The notes: generated by a model not told the origin, from the sequence alone. Positions 16,066-23,949 are shown, counted from the first letter of the stretch. The stretch: DNA of 47,431 bases from Catelliglobosispora koreensis DSM 44566 (GCF_000379685.1 NZ_KB903293.1:329739-377169); one strand, 5' to 3'. Numbers and translations are program-made.

Positions 16066-16719
16066 TTAAGCGAGGTAAGTTACGGACAGAGTTATGTTGG
16101 TGTGGCGAAACTTCTTCCACTCCATGCTGTTTGCCTCGTTGGGTGCCCGTAGCCCAACGGTGAACTGGGGATGGGTTTGCTGCACGGCCTGGCCTAGAGC
16201 GGTGGTGAGGCTGGTGCCCGTGAAGGAGACGACGTAGTCCGGCTGAAGCGTGCCGCAGCCACCGGTTCCGTTGGCGTTGGCATATCTGACGTCAAGCAGC
16301 GGCCCAAACTTCGCGGCCGAATTGCCCCATGTCACGGAGTCTTCCGTGCTTATCGCGGTCGAGAAGCTATGCAGCGCAACCGGTGTCGCGTTACAGGAAG
16401 CGGAGTGATCGAGCGTGATGATCAGCCTCGCGTCCACGATGTCCCGGCCCTGAAGGGACGAGATTTCCGCCTGCAGAATGCCCCGCCAAACCGAGTTATC
16501 GCTGGGGTTCTTACCCACCCGAATGGAGTCTCGGTAACCGCCGGTCCAGTACGAAGTGCCAGGTTGTGCGCTGTTGATAACCGTCCACGTCGTGACGGGA
16601 ATGTCTACCGTGACCACGGCCACCGGCTGCGGAGAAGACGGCGCGACGCCGGTCATCGCGATTGCCGCTAGCCCCATCGCTAGCGTCAGAGGCGTGAGCC
16701 GGGTGAGTAGTCGTGTCAT
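16066..16719 (-). CDS. Secreted stand-alone DNRLRE-like module protein
   Basis: The product is 217 residues from ATG 16719, preceded by GGAG at good spacing; a GTG at 16731 would add four residues. The signal peptide is MTRLLTRLTPLTLAMGLAAI. Nearly all of the mature chain aligns by eye with residues about 304-482 of the 1146-residue protein at 638-4078. Shared landmarks are RVGKNPSDNSVWRGI versus RVGDDPEGSVVFRSF, IITLDHSASC versus YITLDHNGAC, and MEWKKFRHTNITLSVTY versus YQWMKFFHASAKLVTTY. The gene thus appears to be a detached version of that module. It is preceded by two small genes and followed by the SARP gene in what looks like one operon. Binding or scaffold function is likely; no active site is seen. 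Confidence 0.75.
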   Translation of the reverse strand: MTRLLTRLTPLTLAMGLAAIAMTGVAPSSPQPVAVVTVDIPVTTWTVINSAQPGTSYWTGGYRDSIRVGKNPSDNSVWRGILQAEISSLQGRDIVDARLIITLDHSASCNATPVALHSFSTAISTEDSVTWGNSAAKFGPLLDVRYANANGTGGCGTLQPDYVVSFTGTSLTTALGQAVQQTHPQFTVGLRAPNEANSMEWKKFRHTNITLSVTYLA

Positions 16720-16737
16720 TGAAGGCTCCACTTCGGA

Positions 16738-17001
16738 TTAAAGGATTTGCCAGTCAGAAAGGGCGGGATTCGCTCTGATGGCGCGCTCGACTAAAGCGCG
16801 CAATCGATCGCCTGAGTTTTCTGAATCGCTTAACCGGGTAAAGGCTGAGATATCAATTCCGATAGCGCCCGGCGCTACCCGAATATGTTCAAATCCTTCT
16901 TCCGGCTTGGAATGCGCCCAAAGCATGTCGGCCACTACCTCAGTTGAGGCACTAAGTGGACGATCAACGGGCGCAACCAGAGTGACGGTGGTCAGCTTCA
17001 T
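16738..17001 (-). CDS. Small cytoplasmic protein, 87 residues, unknown function
   Basis: The ATG at 17001 has GAGGGGG upstream. The gene starts 20 bases after the stop of the 54-residue peptide gene and ends 18 bases before the next start, so it is the middle gene of a tight set. The sequence begins MKLTTVTLVAPVDRPLSAS and contains FEHIRVAPGAIGIDISAF. It ends ALSDWQIL and is rich in acidic and hydrophobic residues. There is no signal peptide, membrane segment or cysteine. I do not recognise a family. A conserved-looking small acidic partner or chaperone would fit the context, but that is a guess. Confidence 0.65.
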   Translation of the reverse strand: MKLTTVTLVAPVDRPLSASTEVVADMLWAHSKPEEGFEHIRVAPGAIGIDISAFTRLSDSENSGDRLRALVERAIRANPALSDWQIL

Positions 17002-17021
17002 TGGCTGCGCCCCCTCATCGG

Positions 17022-17186
17022 CTATGGCGTTGGAGTAGGCGATGGAATGACCCGGTCCCAGTAGTAGCCATCGCCCACGTTGAGCGGGGCGTCGCCGGTC
17101 GAAAGGGCCATCGCAAAAGCGGCAATTGTGACCGCGATAAATGTAAATGCAATGATGTATTGAGCTAAGGAAATCCTGGTTCCCAT
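17022..17186 (-). CDS. 54-residue single-span membrane peptide
   Basis: This short gene runs from ATG 17186 to TAG at 17022-17024. The start is supported by GGGGGT eight bases upstream. The peptide begins MGTRISLAQYIIAFTFIAVT and continues with a hydrophobic run to about residue 29 (AFAMALS). A polar tail follows: GDAPLNVGDGYYWDRV, then a Pro-Thr-rich end. It could be a single-pass membrane protein or an exported peptide. It leads the operon with the 87-residue protein, the DNRLRE-like protein and the SARP. No family is recognised; a signalling or assembly role is speculation. Confidence 0.6.
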   Translation of the reverse strand: MGTRISLAQYIIAFTFIAVTIAAFAMALSTGDAPLNVGDGYYWDRVIPSPTPTP

Positions 17187-17269
17187 GGCTTTACCCCCGG
17201 TTTATTGGTTGTGTTTTTCGTTCTGACTACAGCATGCAAGCCGGGGAAGCGGCTGTCAGTAGTTTCGGG

Positions 17270-17292
17270 CTGGCACCAAATTGCCTGGCACC
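17270..17292. promoter_or_regulatory. Direct repeat CTGGCACC in the divergent regulator/operon gap
   Basis: CTGGCACC occurs at 17270-17277 and 17285-17292, with a 15-bp period. It lies in the 198-base gap between the start of the small-gene operon (17186, - strand) and the LuxR-type regulator (17385, + strand), about 90 bases from each start. The divergent regulator could bind here. This is inferred from position and repetition only. Confidence 0.35.
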
Positions 17293-17384
17293 TTGATGCC
17301 ATCTGCGAATTCGTGATCCCCAATTCCCGATGTCTTGCTGCACAATGTGCTCGGCAGGAAACGGGGTTTAACGGGGAGGCAGGA

Positions 17385-18359
17385 ATGCTGGAGTCTTTAG
17401 GGCTTTCAGCACAGGCTGAGGTGGTTTACCGAGCCATGCTGGCGAATCCTCGCTGGGGTGTGGCCGAACTCAGCGAGCACATGGCTATTGGCGAGTCCGA
17501 GTTACGTTCGATCCTGGATATGCTGGTCGATCTCGCTCTGCTCCGGCCCTCATGGCAAGCAGACGGAACGCTGCGGCTGGTGAGCCCGCAAGCGGGACTG
17601 GCTGGACTGTTAGCGCAGGCAGAGGCAGATGTCGCCGAACGTCAGCGCCAGATTGAGGCCACGCGATTAGCTATCGCGGACCTAGCCGCGGCCCACCAGG
17701 AAACGCGGGAGCGCATCGATGTCATCAGGCATAGCGACGTTGAATCGGTCCGCACCAGGCTAGAAGAGCTAGCGCACTCGACTAAGTTTGAGTGCCTGTC
17801 CTTCAGCCGTGGCGGCGCCAAACGTCCAGAGGGCATCAATGCCGCGAAACCCTTGAACCAGCTCGCCTTAGAGCGGGGGGTGTCCTGTCGCAACATCTAC
17901 CAGGAAAGCTTTCGCAACGACCCAGCCACGCTGGCGTTCGCTCGCTGGATGGCGGAGTTGGGCAGCAAGAGCCGGATTGTTCCGGTTGTTCCCATGCACA
18001 TGGTCATTGTCGACCGGGAAGTAGCACTGGTCCCCATCAACCCGGCCGACACAAGCCAGGGTGCACTCGAGATCCACAGCCCGGGAATGGTTGCGGCACT
18101 TCATCTCTTGTTCGAGCAGGTGTGGGAATCCGCCACGCCGTTCGGCGAAGCACCGAAAGCGGGCGCCGATGGGCTCGAACCAATAGAGCGCGAACTGATG
18201 CGTTTACTCGCGGCAGGGCATACCGACGAGACGGTCGGCAGGAAACTCGGGCTGTCAGTGCGGACGGTCCGCCGTCTCATGGCGGAGCTGACACAGCAGC
18301 TCGGGGCCAACAGCCGCTTTCAGGCCGGGGTGGAGGCCGCCCGTCGCGGGTGGCTTTGA
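17385..18359 (+). CDS. HTH regulator: TrmB-like N-terminal helix-turn-helix plus LuxR-type C-terminal domain
   Basis: The product is 324 residues from ATG 17385, which follows GGGGAGGCAGGA; the frame is open 180 bases further upstream, but that part overlaps the intergenic control region. Residues about 1-60 (LGLSAQAEVVYRAML...) resemble TrmB/MarR-like winged helices. Residues about 85-125 are a predicted coiled coil (AEADVAERQRQIEATRLA). A middle sensor-like region of about 130 residues follows. The C-terminus (about 262-322) is a LuxR/GerE-type helix-turn-helix with AAGHTDETVGRKLGLSVRTV. Actinobacteria encode many such regulators next to the genes they control. Its divergent placement points to the small-gene/SARP operon as target. 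Confidence 0.8.
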   Translation: MLESLGLSAQAEVVYRAMLANPRWGVAELSEHMAIGESELRSILDMLVDLALLRPSWQADGTLRLVSPQAGLAGLLAQAEADVAERQRQIEATRLAIADLAAAHQETRERIDVIRHSDVESVRTRLEELAHSTKFECLSFSRGGAKRPEGINAAKPLNQLALERGVSCRNIYQESFRNDPATLAFARWMAELGSKSRIVPVVPMHMVIVDREVALVPINPADTSQGALEIHSPGMVAALHLLFEQVWESATPFGEAPKAGADGLEPIERELMRLLAAGHTDETVGRKLGLSVRTVRRLMAELTQQLGANSRFQAGVEAARRGWL

Positions 18360-18376
18360 CCTGCCGCATTCCGTGT

Positions 18377-18398
18377 GTTCACACGGCGTTCACCCCAT
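18377..18398 (+). promoter_or_regulatory. PHO box (PhoP operator) before phoX
   Basis: Two adjacent 11-bp direct repeat units, GTTCACACGGC (18377-18387) and GTTCACCCCAT (18388-18398), match the actinobacterial PhoP box unit (GTTCACC-like start, 11-bp repeats). It lies 40 bases before the phoX start, where a -35 would be. An AT-rich stretch (TTATTT, 18412-18417) could serve as a weak -10. Activation under phosphate starvation by PhoR/PhoP is the expected control. Confidence 0.85.
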
Positions 18399-18441
18399 GG
18401 CCGGACCGGGCTTATTTGAGCTGCCTACGGTCCGGCCATGG
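18395..18441 (+). promoter_or_regulatory. Perfect 14-bp inverted repeat spanning the phoX start codon
   Basis: CCATGGCCGGACCG (18395-18408) is exactly complementary to 18428-18441, separated by 19 bases. The second arm contains the ATG at 18438; the first overlaps the end of the PHO box. If transcription starts between the arms, as the PHO box position suggests, only a DNA operator or cruciform is possible. A transcript starting upstream would fold back over its start codon. No good Shine-Dalgarno is visible. Confidence 0.5.
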
Positions 18442-20522
18442 ACAACAACCACCCCAAACTCCTGCCTCTGTTAGGTGGGCACAGCGGCGGCAGCAGGTCG
18501 GCTATGACCTGCATTTACCGCTGTGGCAACGCTTGCAGCCACCCCGCGCCGAACACCACGAGCAACGAATATTTTGGTGATCTCGTCAAGACGGAAATGT
18601 CGAGGCGAGGCGTCATCGCCTCCGGCGCGGGTGCGGTCGCGCTCGGCGTCGTGGGTGGTGGCTTGCTGGCGACCCCGGCCGCCGCGCACGGTGGCGGCAA
18701 CGGTCACGGTCACGGCCGTCCGCGTGGGCTTGGCTTCACGGCGATTCCGTCGTCAACGGCAGACGCGATCGTCGTGCCGCAGGGTTACGAGCACAGCGTT
18801 CTGATCAAGTGGGGTGACCCGGTCGTCCCGGGCGCTCCCGCTTTCAACGCCGCCGCGCAAACCGGCGAGGCGCAGTCGAAGCAGTTCGGCTACAACGCCG
18901 ACTTCGTCGCCGTGCTGCCACTCGACCACAACAGCGCCTTGCTCGTGGTGAACCACGAATACACCAACGAAGAGCTGATGTTCCCCGGCTTCACGAGCCT
19001 GGATGCCCTTACCCCAGACCAGTTGCGGGCCGCGATCGCCGCGCACGGGCTGGCCGTCGTCGAGCTTGAGCGCCACCGGCACAACGGTGAGTGGCGGGTC
19101 GTCAAGTCGGGCCGCCGCCCTTACAACCGGCGGATTACCGCACTTTCCACCAAGTTCGCGATGACCGGCCCGGCCGCTGGTTCAGCTTTGCTGCGCACGG
19201 CCGCCGACCCCTCGGGCAAGGTCGTCATCGGCACCCTGAACAACTGTGCCGGTGGCGTGACCCCGTGGGGCACCATCCTTTCCGGCGAGGAGAACTTCAA
19301 CCAGTATTTCATCGGTGGCGACGGCGTCCCCGCCGAAACCAAGCCGGCCCTCAACCGCTACGGCATCTCGACGACCACGCGGTACCCGGCTGACAGCCGC
19401 AAGTGGGACCGGGTGGACACCCGGTTCGATCTGACCGCCAACCCCAATGAGGCCAACAGGTTCGGCTGGATCGTCGAGGTCGACCCGTTTGATCCGTCGT
19501 CCACGCCCCGCAAGCACACCGCGCTGGGCCGGTTCAAGCACGAGGGCGCCAACGTCACGGTCGCCCGCAACGGCAAGGTTGTCGCTTACATGGGCGACGA
19601 CGAGCGGTTCGACTACATGTACAAATTCGTGTCGCACAAGCGAATGATCCCGGGCAACTCGTGGTGGGCGCGCAAGCACAACTTGACCCTGCTGGAGTCG
19701 GGTGACCTTTACGTCGCCAAGCTCGAGTTCACCAGCGCCGGCGAGATCGATGGCAGCGGCAAGCTGCCTACCGACGGTGCGTTCAACGGGCGCGGGGTAT
19801 GGCTGCCGCTCGTCAAGGACGGCAAGTCCATGGTGGACGGTATGACGGTCGACCAGGTGCTCGTGCACACGCGTCTGGCTGCCGACAAGCTGTCACCGAC
19901 CAAAATGGACCGCCCCGAGGACGTGGAACCCAACCCGGTCAACGGAAAGATCTACGTCGCGCTGACGAACAACACCCAGCGCGGCACGGCTGGCCGTGCA
20001 CCGGCCGACGAAGCCAACCCGCGCAACGGAAACAAGCACGGGCACATCTTCGAAATCACTGAGGATGGCGACAACTACGCGGGCACCACGTTCAGCTGGA
20101 CGGTCCCAATCGTTTGTGGCGACCCGGCTTCTCCGGACACCTACTTCATGGGCTACGACAAGACCAAGGTCTCTAAGATTTCGTGCCCGGACAATGTGGC
20201 GTTCGACCTCGCCGGAAACCTTTGGATCGCGACTGACGGTGCCCCCAGCGCGGCGCAGATCAACGATGGCCTCTTCGCCACCGAGCTCACCGGCCCGGAA
20301 GCGGGTCACGTCAAGCAGTTCCTCAGTGTGCCCAAGGGTGCCGAGTGCTGCGGCCCGTTCATTTACGAGGACGGTAAGTCGGTCTTCATCGCCGTGCAGC
20401 ACCCGGGCGAGATCTCGGGTGCTACCTACGACAACCCCGCCAGCTTCTGGCCCGACGGCGGCCCGGCCAAACCCGGCGTTGTCGTGACCTGGAAGCGTGA
20501 CGGCGGGTTGATCGGCTCTTAA
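18438..20522 (+). CDS. phoX: PhoX-family alkaline phosphatase, Tat-exported
   Basis: The product is 694 residues. Actinobacterial PhoX proteins start with a long cytoplasmic stretch before the Tat signal, and that pattern is seen here: LLPLLGGHSGGSRSAMTC, CGNACSHPAPNT, NEYFGD, then the twin-arginine motif SRRGVI at 55-60 and a hydrophobic stretch to PAAAH. This supports ATG 18438 despite the weak ribosome site. The body carries PhoX/DUF839 landmarks such as VVNHEYTNEELMFPG, NNCAGGVTPWGTILSGEENF, and RPEDVEPNP with TNNT. PhoX enzymes hydrolyse phosphate mono- and diesters outside the cell using calcium and iron (family knowledge). A PHO box precedes it. Its stop overlaps the end of the convergent regulator gene by 4 bases. 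Confidence 0.95.
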   Translation: MDNNHPKLLPLLGGHSGGSRSAMTCIYRCGNACSHPAPNTTSNEYFGDLVKTEMSRRGVIASGAGAVALGVVGGGLLATPAAAHGGGNGHGHGRPRGLGFTAIPSSTADAIVVPQGYEHSVLIKWGDPVVPGAPAFNAAAQTGEAQSKQFGYNADFVAVLPLDHNSALLVVNHEYTNEELMFPGFTSLDALTPDQLRAAIAAHGLAVVELERHRHNGEWRVVKSGRRPYNRRITALSTKFAMTGPAAGSALLRTAADPSGKVVIGTLNNCAGGVTPWGTILSGEENFNQYFIGGDGVPAETKPALNRYGISTTTRYPADSRKWDRVDTRFDLTANPNEANRFGWIVEVDPFDPSSTPRKHTALGRFKHEGANVTVARNGKVVAYMGDDERFDYMYKFVSHKRMIPGNSWWARKHNLTLLESGDLYVAKLEFTSAGEIDGSGKLPTDGAFNGRGVWLPLVKDGKSMVDGMTVDQVLVHTRLAADKLSPTKMDRPEDVEPNPVNGKIYVALTNNTQRGTAGRAPADEANPRNGNKHGHIFEITEDGDNYAGTTFSWTVPIVCGDPASPDTYFMGYDKTKVSKISCPDNVAFDLAGNLWIATDGAPSAAQINDGLFATELTGPEAGHVKQFLSVPKGAECCGPFIYEDGKSVFIAVQHPGEISGATYDNPASFWPDGGPAKPGVVVTWKRDGGLIGS

Positions 20523-21322
20523 GCCGCCGTGACATTAGGGGCTGGCGCGGGCGTTAACGCCCGGGCCAGCCCCTGTGCCGTTTTCATCAGGTTCTCGCGG
20601 AGGACCGGTGCCTTTTTCATCAGATCAGCGGCGGGAAGCGCACAAGCCACGACATAGCGCTGATGCAGTTCGCCACTGCCGATAACGGTCACTCCGGCAC
20701 AGGCTAAGCCGGGCCGGAACTGTCCAATCTCGACCTGCATGCCGCGCCGCAGGCCCGCGGCCAGATCCGCCTCTAGCGCCTGTGGGGAACGCAAAGTCGC
20801 CTGTGTGTACGCCCGCATGCCTTGCTCCCGCAGATATTGCGCCCGCTGGCGCGGGTCGAGCGTGGCAAGCAGGCTCTTTCCCAGCGCGGTGGCGTGTGCC
20901 CCGTCGTCGAACCCGGGCAGTAAGTCTTCAACGTAAGGCGAGTGTGGGCCTTCGGCGGCAGCGGCGATGGCGACGCGTCCATTCACGAACGTCGCGATGT
21001 AGTGGCTGTATCCGGTGTCCGCCGCGGCGCGCCGCAGAACCTCGCCCACCTCAGCGGGACCACGCATAGCGACGACAAGCTCACGGAAACGATCGGCGAC
21101 GGCGAGGCCGAGCATGTAACCGCCGTCTTCACGGCGCAGCACGTAGCCGGTGTGTGCCAAGGTCCGGAGCATGCGGTAGGCGGCGGCGACGGTGATGTCA
21201 CACCGGCGCGCGATCTGCTTTGTGGTCAGCCCATAGGGCGATTCACCCACCACCTCGAGGACCCGCAGCGCACGTGCGACGCTGCCGACGAGATCCGATG
21301 GCGGTACAGCGGATTCCCTCAC
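20519..21322 (-). CDS. IclR-family transcriptional regulator
   Basis: The product is 267 residues from GTG 21322, which has GGGGAGG six bases upstream; an in-frame GTG at 21337 would add five residues but lacks a ribosome site. Residues about 10-75 form the N-terminal winged helix (SVARALRVLEVVGES, TTKQIARRCDITVAAAYRML). The rest is the IclR effector domain, with HATALGKSLLA as its hallmark and a C-terminal cysteine region (RPGLACAGVTVIG, VVACALP). IclR proteins sense small carbon metabolites and regulate catabolic genes. No such gene is adjacent, so the target is unknown. It is convergent with phoX, and their 3' ends overlap. Confidence 0.88.
   Translation of the reverse strand: MRESAVPPSDLVGSVARALRVLEVVGESPYGLTTKQIARRCDITVAAAYRMLRTLAHTGYVLRREDGGYMLGLAVADRFRELVVAMRGPAEVGEVLRRAAADTGYSHYIATFVNGRVAIAAAAEGPHSPYVEDLLPGFDDGAHATALGKSLLATLDPRQRAQYLREQGMRAYTQATLRSPQALEADLAAGLRRGMQVEIGQFRPGLACAGVTVIGSGELHQRYVVACALPAADLMKKAPVLRENLMKTAQGLARALTPAPAPNVTAA
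20538..20573. terminator. phoX terminator embedded in the 3' coding end of the IclR gene
   Basis: Bases 20538-20553 (GGGGCTGGCGCGGGCG) pair with 20558-20573 over a TTAA loop, with one mismatch in 16. On the + strand it begins 15 bases after the phoX stop. It lies inside the last codons of the regulator gene, which encode its Pro/Ala-rich tail (LTPAPAP). It may stop both convergent transcripts. Confidence 0.65.
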
Positions 21323-21388
21323 CGCACACCTCCCCACTCGCCACTCACCATAGGCAAGTGAGAGCCGAACGTGAAGGGGCTATTACGT

Positions 21389-22408
21389 TTAGCTGGTTCG
21401 GTCCGCAATTACATCGCAGAGCGATTCAAGTGCCCTTCGCGCCGCAACATCAGGTAAGGGCTGCAGCTGGCGACGTGCCAGCTCGGCGTAACCACGCACG
21501 GTCTCGCGGGCTTGTTTCAACGCGGAACTGTCACGCAGCAGCTCAAGGGCTTCGGCATGCAAATCGTCGTCGATGAGCGGCCCGCTGGTAAGCAGTTCCC
21601 GCAACCGAAGCGCGGCCGGATCACCGTCCTGACTGGACAGTGCGTAAAGCACCGGAAGTGTGGCAATGCCTTCTCGCAGGTCTGTTCCCGGAGTCTTTCC
21701 GGAATCAGTGGAATCGCTGGAGATATCAAGCAAATCGTCAGATAGCTGGAAGGCGAGCCCCAGCGTTTCGCCATAGGCCGTTACCGCTTCGACCACGGAA
21801 GAAGGCGAGCCCGAGAACATCGCACCGAAGCGGGCGCACGTCGCGATCAGCGATCCCGTCTTGTCGGCCAGCACCCGCAAGTGGTGGTGAACCGGGTCAG
21901 CCTCGCGTGGGCCGACCGTTTCGGCGATCTGACCCTGCACGAGCCGGGCGAACGTTTGCGCCTGAATGCGCACGGCGTCGGTGCCCAGGCCCGCTGAGAT
22001 CTCGGCTGCCCGGGCGAACAGATAGTCGCCGACAAGAATCGCGAGCGAGTTGCCCCAGCGCGCGTTGGCGCTCACCGCACCACGGCGCAGGCTCGCCTCG
22101 TCCATGACGTCGTCGTGATAGAGCGTGGCCAGGTGCGTCAGCTCAAGGACCGTCGCGGCGTCGATGAGCTCACGCCGGTTGGGATCGCCGAAGTGGGAGG
22201 TGACGGCGACGAGCATCGGCCGGAAGCGCTTGCCTCCGGCGGCGAGCAAATGCTGCGCCGCCTCCGTGACGTAAGGATCGGCGGTCTCTGCCGCTTCCCG
22301 CAGTCGTGCCTCGACCTGTTCGAGGCTGCTGGCAACAGCAGCCTCGAGAACAGGGTCGGTGTAGGAGACCCCGGCTATGCGCGCTGTCCGGCCATTCACG
22401 CTGTTCAC
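21389..22408 (-). CDS. Long-chain polyprenyl diphosphate synthase
   Basis: The product is 339 residues with all trans-prenyltransferase motifs: GGKRFRP near 58-64, the first aspartate-rich motif DDVMD (99-103) and the second DDLLD (224-228). It would condense isopentenyl diphosphate onto an allylic primer to make the long side chain, most likely for menaquinone. The neighbours support this: nuoN is immediately upstream, and menJ, ubiE and mqnC lie in the same stretch of chromosome. The start is GTG 22408, one base after the nuoN stop. A second GTG at 22399 has a better-spaced AGGGTG and would remove three residues. It is probably the last gene of the nuo transcript. Confidence 0.92.
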   Translation of the reverse strand: MNSVNGRTARIAGVSYTDPVLEAAVASSLEQVEARLREAAETADPYVTEAAQHLLAAGGKRFRPMLVAVTSHFGDPNRRELIDAATVLELTHLATLYHDDVMDEASLRRGAVSANARWGNSLAILVGDYLFARAAEISAGLGTDAVRIQAQTFARLVQGQIAETVGPREADPVHHHLRVLADKTGSLIATCARFGAMFSGSPSSVVEAVTAYGETLGLAFQLSDDLLDISSDSTDSGKTPGTDLREGIATLPVLYALSSQDGDPAALRLRELLTSGPLIDDDLHAEALELLRDSSALKQARETVRGYAELARRQLQPLPDVAARRALESLCDVIADRTS

Positions 22409-22409
22409 C

Positions 22410-23948
22410 CTACCGAATGAACGCCGCGGCCTTGTCGGCGAGATCTAGCAGCAGCCCCGGTGCCACCCCGAGCACGAGCGTGGCGATCGTGCCGACGCCG
22501 AGCGCGGTGCTGGTGAGAACGCCCGGCAGCGAAACGCTGGGCGTGCTCTCTCCCGGCTCCGAGAGCCACATCATCACGACAACCCGCAGGTAAGGGAAGG
22601 CAAGAATGATGCTGCTAATCACACCGAAAATCACGAGCCAGGTCTGGCCACCGTCCACGGCAGCCCCGAAGACGCTCAGTTTCGCCATGAATCCACTGGT
22701 CAGCGGAATGCCGGCGAAGGCGAGCAGCAGGAAGGTGAAGATCCCGGCGAACAGCGGCGACCGGGCGCCCAGGCCAGCCCAGCGCGACAGGTGCGTGGCC
22801 TCACCATCGGCGTCGCGAACCAGCGTGATCAGGGCGAACGCCGCGATCACGGTCAGGCCATAGGCGACGAGATAGAACAGCACGCTCTGCAAGCCAAGCT
22901 GACCGCCCGCGAGCACCCCGATGAGCAGGTAACCCGCGTTGGCCACCGAGGAGTAGGCGAGCAGCCGCTTGAGGTCGGTCTGGGTAACCGCGAGCACGGC
23001 ACCCACCATGACGGTCAGCGCCGCGATGGCGCCGAGCACGGGAGTGAACTGCCAGCCGAGTCCGTCGAAACCAACGTAGAGAACGCGGATCAAGCCACCG
23101 AAAGCGGCGGCCTTGGTGCACGCCGCCATGAACGCGGTGACGGGGGTCGGCGCCCCTTGGTACACATCGGGGGTCCAAACATGGAACGGTGCGGCCGCGA
23201 CCTTGAACAGGAGCCCGATGGCCAGCAGACCCAAGCCCGTGATGAGCAGTGTGATGTTGCCCGCGCCGACGGCGGCGGCCGTGTGAATCGACGCGAAGTC
23301 GACCGCCTTGGCATAGCCGTAGACCAGGGCGACGCCGAACAGGAAGAAGGCCGAGGCGTAGGCGCCGAGCAAGAAGTACTTGAGCGCGGCTTCCTGTGAC
23401 AGCAGCCGCTTGCGGCGCGCGAGGGCGCACAGCAGGTAAAGCGGCAGCGAGAACACTTCCAGCGCCACGAACATCGTCAGCAGATCGTTGGCCGCGACGA
23501 AAAGCAGCATGCCCGCCAAGGAGAACAGCGCTAGCGGGTACACCTCGGTGGAACCAAGGCTCTTCGCGGCCTGCTCTTTGTCCTTTTCGGACCCCACGGT
23601 TACCGCGGCCTGGGCCACGAACGCGCCACCCTGTTCGAGGGTCCGCTCACCGAAGATGAGCAGCGACACGAAGGCGAGCACCAACAGTGAGCCCTGCAGG
23701 AACAGCGCCGCCTTGTCGATCGTGATGGCACCGCCGGCCGTGATCGCGTTGGCCGCGGTCACGTTGCCGGCCCGCTTGACCACGAACACCATCGCGGCGA
23801 TCACGGCGGCCAGGCTGAACAGCAGCTGCGTGATGTTGCGAGCGCGCCGCGGCACGAACGCCTCGATGAGCACACCCAAACATGCCGCGCCGAAAAGGAT
23901 CAGCAGCGGCATGATGGCCGCGTAATCCATCGGGGGAAGCTTCACCAT
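22410..23948 (-). CDS. nuoN: NADH-quinone oxidoreductase subunit N
   Basis: The product is 512 residues of almost continuous membrane helices. It is one of the three antiporter-like (Mrp-type) proton-pumping subunits of complex I. The conserved core includes GLLFKVAAAPFHVWTPDVYQGAPTPVTAFMA, here in two parts near 243-275, with the lysine of the discontinuous helix (GLLFK) present. The gene starts one base after the nuoM stop and closes the nuo series before the polyprenyl synthase gene. Length is normal for actinobacteria. Confidence 0.97.
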   Translation of the reverse strand: MVKLPPMDYAAIMPLLILFGAACLGVLIEAFVPRRARNITQLLFSLAAVIAAMVFVVKRAGNVTAANAITAGGAITIDKAALFLQGSLLVLAFVSLLIFGERTLEQGGAFVAQAAVTVGSEKDKEQAAKSLGSTEVYPLALFSLAGMLLFVAANDLLTMFVALEVFSLPLYLLCALARRKRLLSQEAALKYFLLGAYASAFFLFGVALVYGYAKAVDFASIHTAAAVGAGNITLLITGLGLLAIGLLFKVAAAPFHVWTPDVYQGAPTPVTAFMAACTKAAAFGGLIRVLYVGFDGLGWQFTPVLGAIAALTVMVGAVLAVTQTDLKRLLAYSSVANAGYLLIGVLAGGQLGLQSVLFYLVAYGLTVIAAFALITLVRDADGEATHLSRWAGLGARSPLFAGIFTFLLLAFAGIPLTSGFMAKLSVFGAAVDGGQTWLVIFGVISSIILAFPYLRVVVMMWLSEPGESTPSVSLPGVLTSTALGVGTIATLVLGVAPGLLLDLADKAAAFIR

Positions 23949-23949
23949 G

